Below, piece after piece: positions 51,695 through 61,295 of a stretch of DNA of 64,000 nucleotides. Both the position numbers and the translations under genes were made by a program. Each line of letters begins with the position of its first letter. Position 1 is the first letter of the stretch. This stretch comes from a bacterium A37T11 (lineage in GTDB: Bacteria; Bacteroidota; Bacteroidia; Sphingobacteriales; Sphingobacteriaceae). The notes beneath the pieces were generated by a model that was not told the DNA's origin, ran no database searches, and saw only the letters and a list, made by a program, of their open reading frames with translations. The stretch lies in assembly GCA_900109895.1 (NCBI GenBank), contig FOBR01000001.1:124001-188000 (forward strand). Reading direction: 5' to 3'.

Positions 51695-52705
51695 TTATAA
51701 TTTAACAGCCCTTTCCAATTGTTCTTTATTTGCTTCCTGCAACCTTAAATTCTTTTTAATGACCGGTGGCGGGGCGGGTAATTCGTAATGATTTGCTGAG
51801 ATCACCGAGGTATTTTCAATATGTCTCGGCCCATCGATCACCCAGTCAACCGTAGCTTTCTTATCAAAACGACAAGTGTTACAAATAAATTCTTCTACCT
51901 CTCCGTACACGTCTTTACGGGCTGTAACCCGTAATACTTCTTCCCCTTTGTACCAAAGCGTTACTTTTCCGCTGCAGGTAGGGCAATCCCGGTGTGCATC
52001 TACAGGTTTGGTAAACCATACCCTGTTCTTAAACCGGAAGGTTTTATCGGTCAATGCACCCACGGGGCAAACATCGATGATATTTCCGGAAAAATCGTTA
52101 TCGATGGCTTTTTCAATATAAGTGGATATTTCTGAGGCGTCTCCCCTACCCAGCACACCGTGTACCCGTTGATTAGTGATCTGGTCTGCGGTGTAGACAC
52201 AACGGTAACACAGGATGCAACGCGTCATGTGCAGTTGTATTTTATCACCAATATCGATCTTCTCAAAGGTACGCCGTTCAAATTCATAGCGCGTAGCGGC
52301 AGAGCCGTGTTCATAGCCCAGATCCTGAAGCTTACATTCACCGGCTTGGTCACAAATGGGGCAGTCCAACGGGTGGTTGAGCAATAAGATTTCAACAACT
52401 CCTTTGCGGGCCTCTACCACTTCGGGTGAAGTGATATTGAGCACTTCCATCCCATCCATCACCGTGGTACGGCAGGAAGCAACCAGTTTAGGCATGGGCC
52501 GCGGATCCTTTTCTGAACCTTTGCTTACTTTAACCAGACAGGTACGGCACTTACCGCCGCTTCCTTCTAGTTTGGAGTAATAACACATAGCAGGTGGCAC
52601 AATGTCACCGCCTATTTGTCTTGCTGCATTTAGGATCGTCGTTCCCGGTGCTACTTCAACCGGTATTCCGTCTATACTTACTTTAAATTTAACGTCATCA
52701 GCCAT
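51695..52705 (-). CDS. nuoG: NADH-quinone oxidoreductase subunit G, short form
   Basis: This 336-residue protein has the N-terminal 2Fe-2S domain (MCYYSKLEGSGGKCRTCLVK), a His-ligated 4Fe-4S (HPLDCPICDQAGECKLQD) and a second 4Fe-4S region (CILCYRCVY), then a CPTC/CNTC pair that could hold a further cluster or zinc. The large C-terminal molybdopterin-type domain of E. coli NuoG (over 900 residues) is absent. The gene is not broken: it ends cleanly with three bases to nuoH. Short NuoG proteins are known in Bacteroidota. Confidence 0.9.
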   Translation of the reverse strand: MADDVKFKVSIDGIPVEVAPGTTILNAARQIGGDIVPPAMCYYSKLEGSGGKCRTCLVKVSKGSEKDPRPMPKLVASCRTTVMDGMEVLNITSPEVVEARKGVVEILLLNHPLDCPICDQAGECKLQDLGYEHGSAATRYEFERRTFEKIDIGDKIQLHMTRCILCYRCVYTADQITNQRVHGVLGRGDASEISTYIEKAIDNDFSGNIIDVCPVGALTDKTFRFKNRVWFTKPVDAHRDCPTCSGKVTLWYKGEEVLRVTARKDVYGEVEEFICNTCRFDKKATVDWVIDGPRHIENTSVISANHYELPAPPPVIKKNLRLQEANKEQLERAVKL

Positions 52706-52724
52706 ATCTATTCGCGTTTAGCAA

Positions 52725-54083
52725 CTAGCTTTGAACAAGCGGTTCCAAGGGGTCTGCATAGTGCGCCAGCCCATAGTTCCGTATTTGTGATTCTTCCCTG
52801 TTTGACACATGCCACTCAAACTCATCCCTGAAATGACGGATGGCGCTGGCTACCGGCCATGCAGAGGCATCGCCCAACGGGCAAATGGTATTTCCTTCAA
52901 TCTTTTTGGATACATCGACCAGCAGATCCATATCACTGAATGATCCATGGCCGTATTCAAGCCGATGCAATATTTTTTCCATCCACCCGGTGCCTTCGCG
53001 GCAGGGTGAGCATTGTCCACAACTTTCATGATGGTAAAATCGGGCAAAATTCCAGGTGTTGCGAACTATACATTGGTCTTCGTCAAAAACAATAAATCCG
53101 CCAGAACCCATGGACGAGCCACTGACAAAACCACCGTCAGCAAGGGATTCATAGGTCATCAGACGCGATTCACCCTTGGCGGTTTTTGTCGCCAGGTTGG
53201 CGGGCAGGATGGGTACGGATGAGCCGCCGGCTACCATAGCTTTAAATCGTTTGCCATTGGCAATACCGCCGCAATACTCGTCTGAATAGATAAATTCTTC
53301 GACAGGTACTCCCAATTCAATTTCATATACACCGGGTTTGTTGATGTTGCCGGAGGCTGAGATGAGTTTGGTACCCGTGCTGCGCTCAATGCCTATCTTG
53401 GCATATTCTTCGCCGCCATCATTAATAATAGGTACGGTAGCTGCAATGGATTCAACGTTGTTTACCACAGTTGGACTACCGTAAAGTCCGGAAACAGCGG
53501 GAAAAGGAGGTTTCAGCCTTGGATTACCCCGCTTTCCTTCTAATGATTCCAGCAAGGCAGTCTCTTCGCCACATATGTAAGCTCCGCCGCCTGGTTGTAC
53601 GTAAAGCTCCAGGTCGTAGCCGGTACCCAAAATATTTTTACCCAGTAATCCAGCGGCTTTGGCTTCGGCAATGGCTTTTTCCAATATCCTTATTTGCGGC
53701 ATCATTTCGCCGCGTACGTAAATATAGGAAACCTTTGCGCCCAAGGCATAGCTGGATACGATCATACCCTCAATAAGCGCATGGGGGATGTAGGTCATTA
53801 AAAAACGATCTTTGAAGGTGCCGGGTTCGGATTCATCCCCATTGCATACCAGGTATCGCGGCACACCTTCAGGTTTGGCCAGAAAACTCCACTTCATCCC
53901 GGTAGGGAATCCGGCTCCGCCCCGGCCGCGAAGCCCTGATTTTTTGACTTCCTCCACCACTTCATCGGGAGTCATGGTTTTTAATGCCTTCTCCACGGCC
54001 CTGTATCCCCCTTTTTGACGGTATACTTCCAAGGTATTGATACCGGGGACATTGATATTTGCTAACAATAACTTCCTTGCCAT
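52725..54083 (-). CDS. nuoF: NADH-quinone oxidoreductase subunit F
   Basis: This 452-residue subunit contains the FMN and NADH sites (GLRGRGGAGFPTGMKWSFLA, GAYICGEETALLESLEGKRG) and the 4Fe-4S cluster N3 ligands (SCGQCSPCREGTGWMEKIL, with NTICPLGDASAWPV). NADH is oxidised here. It is adjacent to nuoE, its partner in the dehydrogenase module. Confidence 0.95.
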   Translation of the reverse strand: MARKLLLANINVPGINTLEVYRQKGGYRAVEKALKTMTPDEVVEEVKKSGLRGRGGAGFPTGMKWSFLAKPEGVPRYLVCNGDESEPGTFKDRFLMTYIPHALIEGMIVSSYALGAKVSYIYVRGEMMPQIRILEKAIAEAKAAGLLGKNILGTGYDLELYVQPGGGAYICGEETALLESLEGKRGNPRLKPPFPAVSGLYGSPTVVNNVESIAATVPIINDGGEEYAKIGIERSTGTKLISASGNINKPGVYEIELGVPVEEFIYSDEYCGGIANGKRFKAMVAGGSSVPILPANLATKTAKGESRLMTYESLADGGFVSGSSMGSGGFIVFDEDQCIVRNTWNFARFYHHESCGQCSPCREGTGWMEKILHRLEYGHGSFSDMDLLVDVSKKIEGNTICPLGDASAWPVASAIRHFRDEFEWHVSNREESQIRNYGLAHYADPLEPLVQS

Positions 54084-54087
54084 ATGA

Positions 54088-54630
54088 TTAGCTGTTGGCG
54101 CTTAGCGGTTGGCTGCCAGCGTTGTTTTTCAGATTTGTTAAGAGCTCGTCGACCTTTTCTTCGGTCAGGTTTTCATAAAACGTATATTCAGGTCCTATTT
54201 GTAATACCGGCCCGAATCCGCAGGCGGCCAGGCATTCTACACCCCGCCAGCTGAAGAGCCCGTCTGCCGTGACTTCGCCTTCCTTTACGCCCAGCCGGTC
54301 TTCAAGGTGCTCCATAATACGTTCTGCGCCCACTAAGCAACAGGGCCCGGTACGGCAAACTTCCAGCATGTATTTTCCCTGCGGCTGCAGGAAATACATG
54401 GTATAAAACGTAGCGACCTCGTATACTTCAATCGGTTCCAGCTTTAGATAGCTGGCCACCTGATCCATAGCGGGTACACTAAGCCATCCAAAATGCGCTT
54501 GCACTTCATGTAATATGGGCAGTAGTGCCGACTTATGACGGCCTTCCGGATAGCGGCCTACGATATCTGCAAATTTAGCCAGCAGCGTTGGCGCAAATTC
54601 AACCGGTTCGTTTTGTGTTACACTAAGCAT
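54088..54630 (-). CDS. nuoE: NADH-quinone oxidoreductase subunit E
   Basis: This 180-residue thioredoxin-like 2Fe-2S protein (cluster N1a) has CRTGPCCLVG and CLAACGFGPVLQ as the four Cys ligands. The N-terminus has the helical IVGRYPEGRHKSALLPILHE. Its start overlaps the nuoD stop by eight bases. Confidence 0.95.
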   Translation of the reverse strand: MLSVTQNEPVEFAPTLLAKFADIVGRYPEGRHKSALLPILHEVQAHFGWLSVPAMDQVASYLKLEPIEVYEVATFYTMYFLQPQGKYMLEVCRTGPCCLVGAERIMEHLEDRLGVKEGEVTADGLFSWRGVECLAACGFGPVLQIGPEYTFYENLTEEKVDELLTNLKNNAGSQPLSANS

Positions 54631-55864
54631 CTAATTCTCCTGCAATAACGTTTAAGCTACTCATGTTGATGATAGCATCTGATAGCAGCATACCGCTGCT
54701 CATGGGTGCGTACATTTGATAGTTGATAAAAGAAGGCCTCCTGAAATGTAACCGATAGGGCGAGCGGCCGCCATCGTTGATCAGGTAAAAACCTAACTCG
54801 CCGTTGCCGCCTTCTACGCAGTGGTATACTTCTGATTTGGGGGTATCAACTTCGCCCATCACAATTTTAAAGTGATAGATAAGGGCTTCCATATTGTTAT
54901 AAACCTGTTCTTTGGGCGGCAGGTAAAATTCTGGCACGTCGGCATGAAAGATCCCTTTGGGTTCTTTGGCTATTTTTTCCAGGCATTGATCAATCATTCG
55001 CATGCTTTGGCGCATTTCCTCGTTGCGTACCATATACCGGTCATAGACGTCGCCATTGGTGCCAACCGGAACGTCGAAATCAAGTTCGTCATAGGATGAA
55101 TAGGGTTCATTCGCTCTTACATCATAGTCAACGCCGGTAGCCCGAAGGATGGGTCCGCTCCAGCTGTAGCTCAGGGCAGTCTCCGGGTCGACAGCTGCGA
55201 CACCTGCGGTACGGTCTATAAAAATCCGGTTGCGGGTAAAGAGTTCTTCAAATTCATCCAATACAGGGGTAAACCGTTTGGTGAAGGCTTTGATCTTGGC
55301 CAGAGCAGTTTCATTAAAATCACGCTCAAGCCCGCCTATACGGCCAATATTGGTAGTAAGACGTGAGCCGCATATTTCTTCAAAGATCTCGTAGATAAAC
55401 TCCCGCTCTTGCATCACGTACAAAAAGCCTGAAAATGCGCCGGTGTCGACCCCCAATATACCGTTGCAAATAATGTGATCGGCAATGCGGGAGAGTTCCA
55501 TAATGATAATGCGCATGTATTGCACCCGTTTGGGTATTTCGATATTCAGCAGTTTCTCAACAGTCATGTGCCAGCCCATGTTATTGATGGGCGACGAACA
55601 GTAGTTAAGACGGTCTGTGAGTGGCGTTATTTGATAAAAAGGCCGGTGCTCGGCAATTTTTTCAAATGCCCGGTGAATATAACCAATGGTTGAAACGCCG
55701 CTGACGATACGCTCTCCATCTACCTGCAATACGTTTTGAAAAACGCCGTGGGTAGCCGGATGGGTAGGCCCCAAATTGAGGGTGGTCAGTTCATCCTGCG
55801 GATCATTGTCCGTAAAAACGGGATGATTATGGTTCAGGTGCTGGGGTGTGATCAATTCGCTCAT
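54623..55864 (-). CDS. nuoD: NADH-quinone oxidoreductase subunit D
   Basis: This 413-residue 49-kDa-type subunit lines the quinone site. It shows LGPTHPATHGVFQNVLQVDG, EKIAEHRPFYQITPLTDRLN and GGNGELGFYLINDGGRSPYR. It is separate from NuoC (not fused as in E. coli). Intact and of family length. Confidence 0.95.
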   Translation of the reverse strand: MSELITPQHLNHNHPVFTDNDPQDELTTLNLGPTHPATHGVFQNVLQVDGERIVSGVSTIGYIHRAFEKIAEHRPFYQITPLTDRLNYCSSPINNMGWHMTVEKLLNIEIPKRVQYMRIIIMELSRIADHIICNGILGVDTGAFSGFLYVMQEREFIYEIFEEICGSRLTTNIGRIGGLERDFNETALAKIKAFTKRFTPVLDEFEELFTRNRIFIDRTAGVAAVDPETALSYSWSGPILRATGVDYDVRANEPYSSYDELDFDVPVGTNGDVYDRYMVRNEEMRQSMRMIDQCLEKIAKEPKGIFHADVPEFYLPPKEQVYNNMEALIYHFKIVMGEVDTPKSEVYHCVEGGNGELGFYLINDGGRSPYRLHFRRPSFINYQMYAPMSSGMLLSDAIINMSSLNVIAGELDA

Positions 55865-55873
55865 GTTGCTGTT

Positions 55874-56377
55874 TTATCGGCCAAAGAAATAATCCTTTTT
55901 GTCTACCCGGTTAGGGTCTTCTAACGGAAATTCTTTACGCATGGGAAATGCTTCCATATCGTCTACGTTCAGGATTCGCCGAAGGTCGGGGTGCCCTATA
56001 AATTGTACACCAAAAAAGTCGTATGTTTCACGCTCCATCCAGTTGGCGCCATTCCAAAGTACGGTGGCAGTTGGTATAGCCGGGTAATTGCCATCAATAT
56101 ATACTTTAATACGTATCCGAAGGTTATTGACCAGACTATGCAGGTGATAAACGACGGCTATGGAGAGTGCTTGCTCCGGATAATGGACGGCGGTGATATC
56201 TGTGAGGTAATTGAACTGCAACTGGGGGTCGGTTTTTAAATATTCAAGCACCTCCAAAATGTCTTCTTTGGTTACCTCGATGGTATACAAGCCATAGGGT
56301 TCGGAGGTATTTTTGATGCGCTCTGCAAACCGTGCCTGCAGTTGTTCAGATAACCGGTTATTTGTTAACTTATCCAT
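55874..56377 (-). CDS. nuoC: NADH-quinone oxidoreductase subunit C
   Basis: This 167-residue 30-kDa-type subunit has [20 protein letters not shown] and [20 protein letters not shown], the family signature ERETYDxFG. It joins the peripheral arm with NuoD and overlaps nuoB by eight bases. Confidence 0.95.
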   Translation of the reverse strand: MDKLTNNRLSEQLQARFAERIKNTSEPYGLYTIEVTKEDILEVLEYLKTDPQLQFNYLTDITAVHYPEQALSIAVVYHLHSLVNNLRIRIKVYIDGNYPAIPTATVLWNGANWMERETYDFFGVQFIGHPDLRRILNVDDMEAFPMRKEFPLEDPNRVDKKDYFFGR

Positions 56378-56921
56378 TGTTGTGGATTCCGTATTTTTCT
56401 AATAATGCTTTGTATTCAGTCGTTTCGCGCCTTCTCAAGGATTCATTTTTTACAATTTCCTGCAAACGCATGACGCCATCCAAAATGGCTTCAGGCCTGG
56501 GTGGACAACCAGGCACGTAAACATCCACCGGGATAATTTCATCAATACCTTGCAAAACGGAATAGGTGTCAAATATACCCCCACTGGATGCACACGCTCC
56601 TACGGCGATCACCCACCGGGGTTCGGCCATTTGGATATAGACTTGTTTAAGGACTGGTCCCATTTTCTTGGCAATGGTTCCCATGACCAATAACATATCA
56701 GCCTGGCGGGGAGAAAAACTGGGTCTTTCGGCACCGAAACGGGCCAAGTCATAGGTAGAACCCATCGTAGCCATGAATTCGATGCCACAGCACGAAGTAG
56801 CAAATGGTAACGGCCATAATGAATTGGATCGTGCCAATCCGATGACTTTATCAAGGGATGTAGCAAAGAACCCAGATCCTTCCACTCCTGCCGGAGCATT
56901 GGCTAATTTAATATCACTCAT
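56370..56921 (-). CDS. nuoB: NADH-quinone oxidoreductase subunit B
   Basis: This 183-residue subunit carries the terminal 4Fe-4S cluster N2: [32 protein letters not shown] and [14 protein letters not shown] provide the ligands. It passes electrons to quinone. A perfect palindrome and possible promoter lie between it and nuoA. Confidence 0.95.
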   Translation of the reverse strand: MSDIKLANAPAGVEGSGFFATSLDKVIGLARSNSLWPLPFATSCCGIEFMATMGSTYDLARFGAERPSFSPRQADMLLVMGTIAKKMGPVLKQVYIQMAEPRWVIAVGACASSGGIFDTYSVLQGIDEIIPVDVYVPGCPPRPEAILDGVMRLQEIVKNESLRRRETTEYKALLEKYGIHNNG

Positions 56922-56948
56922 ATCTACTCGCTTCCAGAAAATAAAAAA

Positions 56949-56984
56949 GCTTACCTGTAGTACTACAGGTAAGCAACAAATTTA
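56949..56984 (-). promoter_or_regulatory. perfect 26-bp palindrome with possible promoter between nuoA and nuoB
   Basis: GCTTACCTGTAGT and its exact complement (56949-56974) form a 13-bp stem without loop, followed on the minus strand by TTTTTTAT, so it resembles a terminator or attenuator. Just before it in the reading direction, TAAATTTG at 56984-56977 fits a -7 element. This could tune expression of nuoB-N relative to nuoA. Confidence 0.6.
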
Positions 56985-57043
56985 CGAACTATAAACGCTA
57001 GTAACGGATAGTTCTTTTATTTAGAAACATTCTAGAAAACAGG

Positions 57044-57424
57044 CTAATCCCACTCTAACGCCCGCTTTTTAATGACGTAAATAAAGCCCAGAAGTAGCAG
57101 AGCCATAAAAATAAACATTTCAAGCAGTCCCGATAATCCGAACTGCCTGAAATTAACTGCCCAGGGATACATAAATATCACCTCGATGTCAAAAAGGACA
57201 AACAATATAGCCACCATGAAATATTTAATAGAAAATGGCTGCCGCGCGTTGCCAATTACTTCAATGCCCGACTCAAAGGATCCCAATTTATTCTCTGTTT
57301 TAACTTTGGGCCCTATTAAATGGGTTATGATTATGGTACCTACACCAAACCCCCCAGCTACAATGAGCTGAAACAGGATGGGCAAATAATTAGCCGATGT
57401 GTTGACTGCTTCTGCTTGTGTCAT
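57044..57424 (-). CDS. nuoA: NADH-quinone oxidoreductase subunit A
   Basis: This 126-residue, three-helix membrane subunit has GPKVKTENKLGSFESGIEVI, then FSIKYFMVAILFVLFDIEVI with the conserved Asp/Glu, and MYPWAVNF. It heads the nuo genes, 26 bases after the TPR protein gene, and is separated from nuoB by 122 bases holding a palindrome. Confidence 0.95.
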   Translation of the reverse strand: MTQAEAVNTSANYLPILFQLIVAGGFGVGTIIITHLIGPKVKTENKLGSFESGIEVIGNARQPFSIKYFMVAILFVLFDIEVIFMYPWAVNFRQFGLSGLLEMFIFMALLLLGFIYVIKKRALEWD

Positions 57425-57450
57425 ATGCCTTGCTTCTTTACAAAAACAAC

Positions 57451-59238
57451 TTACTTTTTAGTGGTCTTTTTAGTACTATCCTGAGCAGCACCAGCAGCTG
57501 CAGGGGCAAGTTTATCCAGCGAGTCTTTAGCGTATGCATCCGTTGGATCTATTTCCAGAGCTGCACGAAAGGCTTCACGTGCCTTTTCATATTGCTCCTT
57601 ATTGACGTAATAAGCTCCGATGTTTGCGTAAGCTGAAACCAAGTTCTTTTTTTCTTTTTGAATCTCAGCATCACCCTTGGACTTTACAATATCAATGTAT
57701 TTTTGGAACGGCTCGATGAAAATGCCTTGCCATTGTGCGGGATCATCGTTATCCAGCAATTTATAGCTAAGTGCATTATAAAAATAGGCTTGTGAAATGC
57801 TATCCTGAATGGTGTTTACCTTGGCAAACCCGGCTATGGCATCCTTCAGGATATCTTTGCTGGGTGGAGGCAACGTCGTATCGCGCTTTGCGTAGGCATA
57901 GTTCAGGTATTGTGAAAGACCCCAATAAAAAGCATCGGTTCCGGCATTTTTATTTTTAATCACAGGAATCTGGGCGCCGACTTTATAAATAGCTGCTGCT
58001 TGGGCAAAATGCTTTTTTGCATAATACTTTTTGGCAATGTCACTCAAACCTTCAGCAAGCGTAGAGTCTTTGGTAATGGCCAACGACAAATTTTTAACGC
58101 CTTCTCTAAAGATGGTGGTGTCAATGGTATTATTAACCGTATCAGATGATAAAGCAATATTATCCAGTCCTAAGTGCTGGTAATCCTGGGCGATGACCCT
58201 GCTCGCATTAACCTTGCTTAAGAATTTATCAAGGGCTGCTTTACTTTCAGCATATTGTCCATTCTGATATTCGGCGTAGCCTAAATAACGAAGTATTTTT
58301 GGATTAATATTCTCGCTTTTTGCCAATTCTTGTGCTTGGTCCTGCAATGCTTTATAATCTTTAGCAATAATAAGGAAGTCTGCATAACGGATGCGCGATT
58401 CTACAGAATAATCGGTCCGGTCCATGTATTGCTTGTAATATTTTAAGGCCTCCTGGTTACGGGCATTGTAGTCTGAATCAGTTGTAGAAAATTGTCCCCA
58501 AGCATTGTAAGTTTCTGCAAGCTCCCGGTAAGTAGGCGCATAGTCTGGATTTGAGGCTACAATCTTCTTCAGATCTTCAGAAGCTTCCGGCCATGCCCTG
58601 GCTTTTTTGGAAATAACCGCCATTTGCACTTTTGGCTTCAAAAGATTTGGATCAAGGTCTTCAACCGAACGGTAGGCAGAAAAGGCATCACTGGCCCTGC
58701 CAGCTGAAAGGTAGGCATCGCCAAGGGAAACATAGATATCTGCATCCTTTTGATTTAATAGCTTAGCTTGCTCAATATAGGTAACTGCCTTTTCATAATA
58801 AGGCTTGCCCAAAGTATCTGGCTTTTGATCGCCGGTAATGAGGTAAGCCTTGCCTATATACAAAGGTACTTCATATTCCTTCTTTTTAATATCTGTGTTT
58901 AACTCCGTAAATTTTGATTCTGCTGCTGCGTCATTGCCTTTGTAAAGATCAACAGAGGCCACACCTACGGCGTTTATTTTAAGCTTAGGGTCTGCCGCCA
59001 ATCCTTGTTCAAAAATTATTTTAGCAGAATCGGGATTATCAGACAGCAGGTAGACCTGCCCCAGATAAAAGAAATTCTCTGCATCTTTTGGCTTATTAGC
59101 CACCAGGGTTTTCAAAAATCCCTTCGCCTTTGCATACTGTTCTGCATCAATCGCTACTTTGGCATCTTCCAAGCTCTGTGCGTAGGCTCCAGAAACCATA
59201 AATGCCAAAGAGAGACCTATGTTCACTACTTTTTTCAT
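57451..59238 (-). CDS. exported TPR-repeat protein
   Basis: This 595-residue protein has a signal peptide (MKKVVNIGLSLAFMVSGAYA). Tetratricopeptide repeats run along its length (AENFFYLGQVYLLSDNPDSA, ADIYVSLGDAYLSAGRASDA, APTYRELAETYNAWGQ, VSAYANIGAYYVNKEQYEKA) and it ends in a Lys-rich tail (STKKTTKK). It lies between the PstS-like gene and nuoA, in the TonB/ExbBD cluster typical of the group. It is probably a periplasmic scaffold. Intact. Confidence 0.85.
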   Translation of the reverse strand: MKKVVNIGLSLAFMVSGAYAQSLEDAKVAIDAEQYAKAKGFLKTLVANKPKDAENFFYLGQVYLLSDNPDSAKIIFEQGLAADPKLKINAVGVASVDLYKGNDAAAESKFTELNTDIKKKEYEVPLYIGKAYLITGDQKPDTLGKPYYEKAVTYIEQAKLLNQKDADIYVSLGDAYLSAGRASDAFSAYRSVEDLDPNLLKPKVQMAVISKKARAWPEASEDLKKIVASNPDYAPTYRELAETYNAWGQFSTTDSDYNARNQEALKYYKQYMDRTDYSVESRIRYADFLIIAKDYKALQDQAQELAKSENINPKILRYLGYAEYQNGQYAESKAALDKFLSKVNASRVIAQDYQHLGLDNIALSSDTVNNTIDTTIFREGVKNLSLAITKDSTLAEGLSDIAKKYYAKKHFAQAAAIYKVGAQIPVIKNKNAGTDAFYWGLSQYLNYAYAKRDTTLPPPSKDILKDAIAGFAKVNTIQDSISQAYFYNALSYKLLDNDDPAQWQGIFIEPFQKYIDIVKSKGDAEIQKEKKNLVSAYANIGAYYVNKEQYEKAREAFRAALEIDPTDAYAKDSLDKLAPAAAGAAQDSTKKTTKK

Positions 59239-59267
59239 CTTTTTCTATTTTTAATTCTAGTTATGGT

Positions 59268-60170
59268 CTAATTTTTAATATTTATCTCCCTTGGAGGTAT
59301 ACTATCAGGCAACAAGCCAGACTTCAGGATGATCTTCTGCCCACGTTCGCCTGACATAAACGATGCAAATCCCATTCCTAAACCTGTTTTATACCCGCAA
59401 TCTATAAAATAAAGGTGTCTTGAAAATGCATAAAGCCCCAGTGCCAAATTGGTCTGGGAGGGTTTGTAGTAGCCATCGCTGCCAGGTTTACCTGACACAT
59501 TCTTAACGCTCAACACCTTAATATTTTTCAAATAGCTTTCCATTAATGTATCCGGTTGCACAATCCAATTGACGCCGATGACCCCGATAGATCCAGGATA
59601 TTCATACACGTATTTAACGACATCTGCGTTTGACCGCAGCGCATAAACCCCATTTTCGGGTAGTTTTTCTACATTTGCAAATGTTTTAAACTGCCGTACG
59701 GTACTCGAATTCTGATTATCAAATACCAATTGTTTCACAACCGACGCTTTTCCCTGCATTAGTTTGATCACCTCATCCGCATTAATTAAGCTATCTGGAT
59801 TGGACTTATTGGTAATCAATGCAATTCCATCTGTTGCAAATCTTCTCGCCCGTGGATAAAATTTCCGGGATTCGATCTGCTTTATTTCATCATTTGTCAA
59901 AGTGCGCGACAAGATAGCAAATTTTGCAGAATCTTTTAACAATGCATTTACTAAATTATTTTCAGGTCCTGAACGCAATGTTATTTCTGAGGAGGTGTAA
60001 GTGCTTTCAAATACGTCTTTGACGTCTTCAACGATAGGCAAAATGGTTTGGTCTACTAATACGGTTATGCGGCCGGTAATGACGGTTTGTTTGTCTTTTG
60101 AAGGCGGATTGCTGCATCCAGCGATACAAAGAGGTAACAAAAACACCATATATGTTTTAAGAATCCTCAT
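59268..60170 (-). CDS. PstS-like phosphate-binding lipoprotein
   Basis: This 300-residue lipoprotein (MRILKTYMVFLLPLCIAGCS) has the PstS-like periplasmic binding fold: ITGRITVLVDQTILPIVEDV, DGIALITNKSNPDSLINADE, FDNQNSSTVRQFKTFANVE and VYEYPGSIGVIGVNW, which resemble PBP-like domain proteins that bind phosphate. No PstCAB genes are nearby. Its place between tonB and the TPR gene suggests a role with energy transduction or the cell envelope. Substrate uncertain. Confidence 0.75.
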   Translation of the reverse strand: MRILKTYMVFLLPLCIAGCSNPPSKDKQTVITGRITVLVDQTILPIVEDVKDVFESTYTSSEITLRSGPENNLVNALLKDSAKFAILSRTLTNDEIKQIESRKFYPRARRFATDGIALITNKSNPDSLINADEVIKLMQGKASVVKQLVFDNQNSSTVRQFKTFANVEKLPENGVYALRSNADVVKYVYEYPGSIGVIGVNWIVQPDTLMESYLKNIKVLSVKNVSGKPGSDGYYKPSQTNLALGLYAFSRHLYFIDCGYKTGLGMGFASFMSGERGQKIILKSGLLPDSIPPREINIKN

Positions 60171-60181
60171 TTTACAATCCC

Positions 60182-60427
60182 TTACCTATGATAGTAACTA
60201 CTCCGGTTCCAAGTCCTTACAAATCTTAAAAAGGAATAAATAATTAGCACGGCCCCAAATAATATACGGTATTGACGTTCCAATTTTATAGGAAAATCAC
60301 TCCAAAAGATAATGACTAAACCAAGAACAAAATACAATCCGAACATAAATAATCCTAAAACAAACAGAAATCGCTTTGCGGGCGATTCCCGTTTGTTTTT
60401 ATTTATATTCTGATTATTGTTAATCAA
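60182..60427 (-). CDS. small two-helix membrane protein
   Basis: From the TTG at 60427-60425, just after the TonB stop, 81 residues include a charged N-terminus (NKNKRESPAKR) and two hydrophobic helices (FLFVLGLFMFGLYFVLGLVI, ILFGAVLIIYSFLRFV). It is in the right place and orientation to be an operon member. No family recognised; the start is uncertain because longer in-frame starts overlap tonB. Confidence 0.6.
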   Translation of the reverse strand: MINNNQNINKNKRESPAKRFLFVLGLFMFGLYFVLGLVIIFWSDFPIKLERQYRILFGAVLIIYSFLRFVRTWNRSSYYHR

Positions 60428-60429
60428 TT

Positions 60430-61263
60430 TTATTGCACTCCTACTTTCAATGCGATTGGCAGGGTATAGGTCACGCGTACCGGACGCCCGTTTTGGATAC
60501 CCGGCTTCCATTTTTTGGCACTTTTCAGTACCCGCGCAGCTTCTTCACCGGTGCCGTATTTCAAGTCGCGCAACACTTTAATGTCGGTTAAGGAACCATC
60601 CCGTTCTACCACAAACTGTAGCGTAACGCGACCATTGATACCGTTATCTACAGCGGCTTGCGGATAATGATAGTTTTCGCCAATGTACCGAAGAAATGCT
60701 GCCATACCACCTGGTGGCTCTGGTTTAACTTCAACACTGGTAAAATCATACACACCCGATCCGGCTTCCGTAACCTGTGCATCTTTAGGCCCTTCTCCTA
60801 CTGGCACATCAATACGAATATCAGCATCCGGATCGCCTGCGATTGTTTTAGGACCTGGATCTGCCTTCTTTAGTTCTTCTACAGTTGGTGGTTCGTCTTT
60901 TACCTGTTCTGCAGGCACTACCACAGGTGGCGGCATCCTCACCTGGTCCTTACGGGGAGGAGGAGGCTCCACAGGGGGCGGAGGAGGAGGCGTTTTTTCG
61001 TCTACAGGAGGTGGCTCCTGCAAAACAACTTCAGTCTCTACTAATTTTTCTGGCGGGGCTTGCTCATCATTACCCTTGATCAGGGAAATGATTTTTGGCG
61101 ACGCAATCACCACCACGAATAGCAAAACGCCGAGTAGCAAGGATTTTGCGGTGACCTTTGATGAATTTTTACGAAGGTCATAAGCGCCATAGACCTTATT
61201 CCTATCGTTAAAAATGACATCCAGCCAGTCTTTGTTAAATATATCTAATTTAGAACCAAACAT
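60430..61263 (-). CDS. tonB: TonB energy transducer
   Basis: This 277-residue protein has a cytoplasmic N-terminus (FNDRNKVYGAYDLRKN), one membrane helix (SLLLGVLLFVVVIASPKIIS), a Pro-rich periplasmic spacer (TPPPPPPVEPPPP) and the C-terminal TonB domain (IGENYHYPQAAVDNGINGRV, LKSAKKWKPGIQNGRPVRVT). It transmits proton-motive force from ExbBD to the TonB receptors in this window. Intact. Confidence 0.9.
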   Translation of the reverse strand: MFGSKLDIFNKDWLDVIFNDRNKVYGAYDLRKNSSKVTAKSLLLGVLLFVVVIASPKIISLIKGNDEQAPPEKLVETEVVLQEPPPVDEKTPPPPPPVEPPPPRKDQVRMPPPVVVPAEQVKDEPPTVEELKKADPGPKTIAGDPDADIRIDVPVGEGPKDAQVTEAGSGVYDFTSVEVKPEPPGGMAAFLRYIGENYHYPQAAVDNGINGRVTLQFVVERDGSLTDIKVLRDLKYGTGEEAARVLKSAKKWKPGIQNGRPVRVTYTLPIALKVGVQ

Positions 61264-61295
61264 GCTTTCTAATTATTTTTTGGGCTTACCATACA

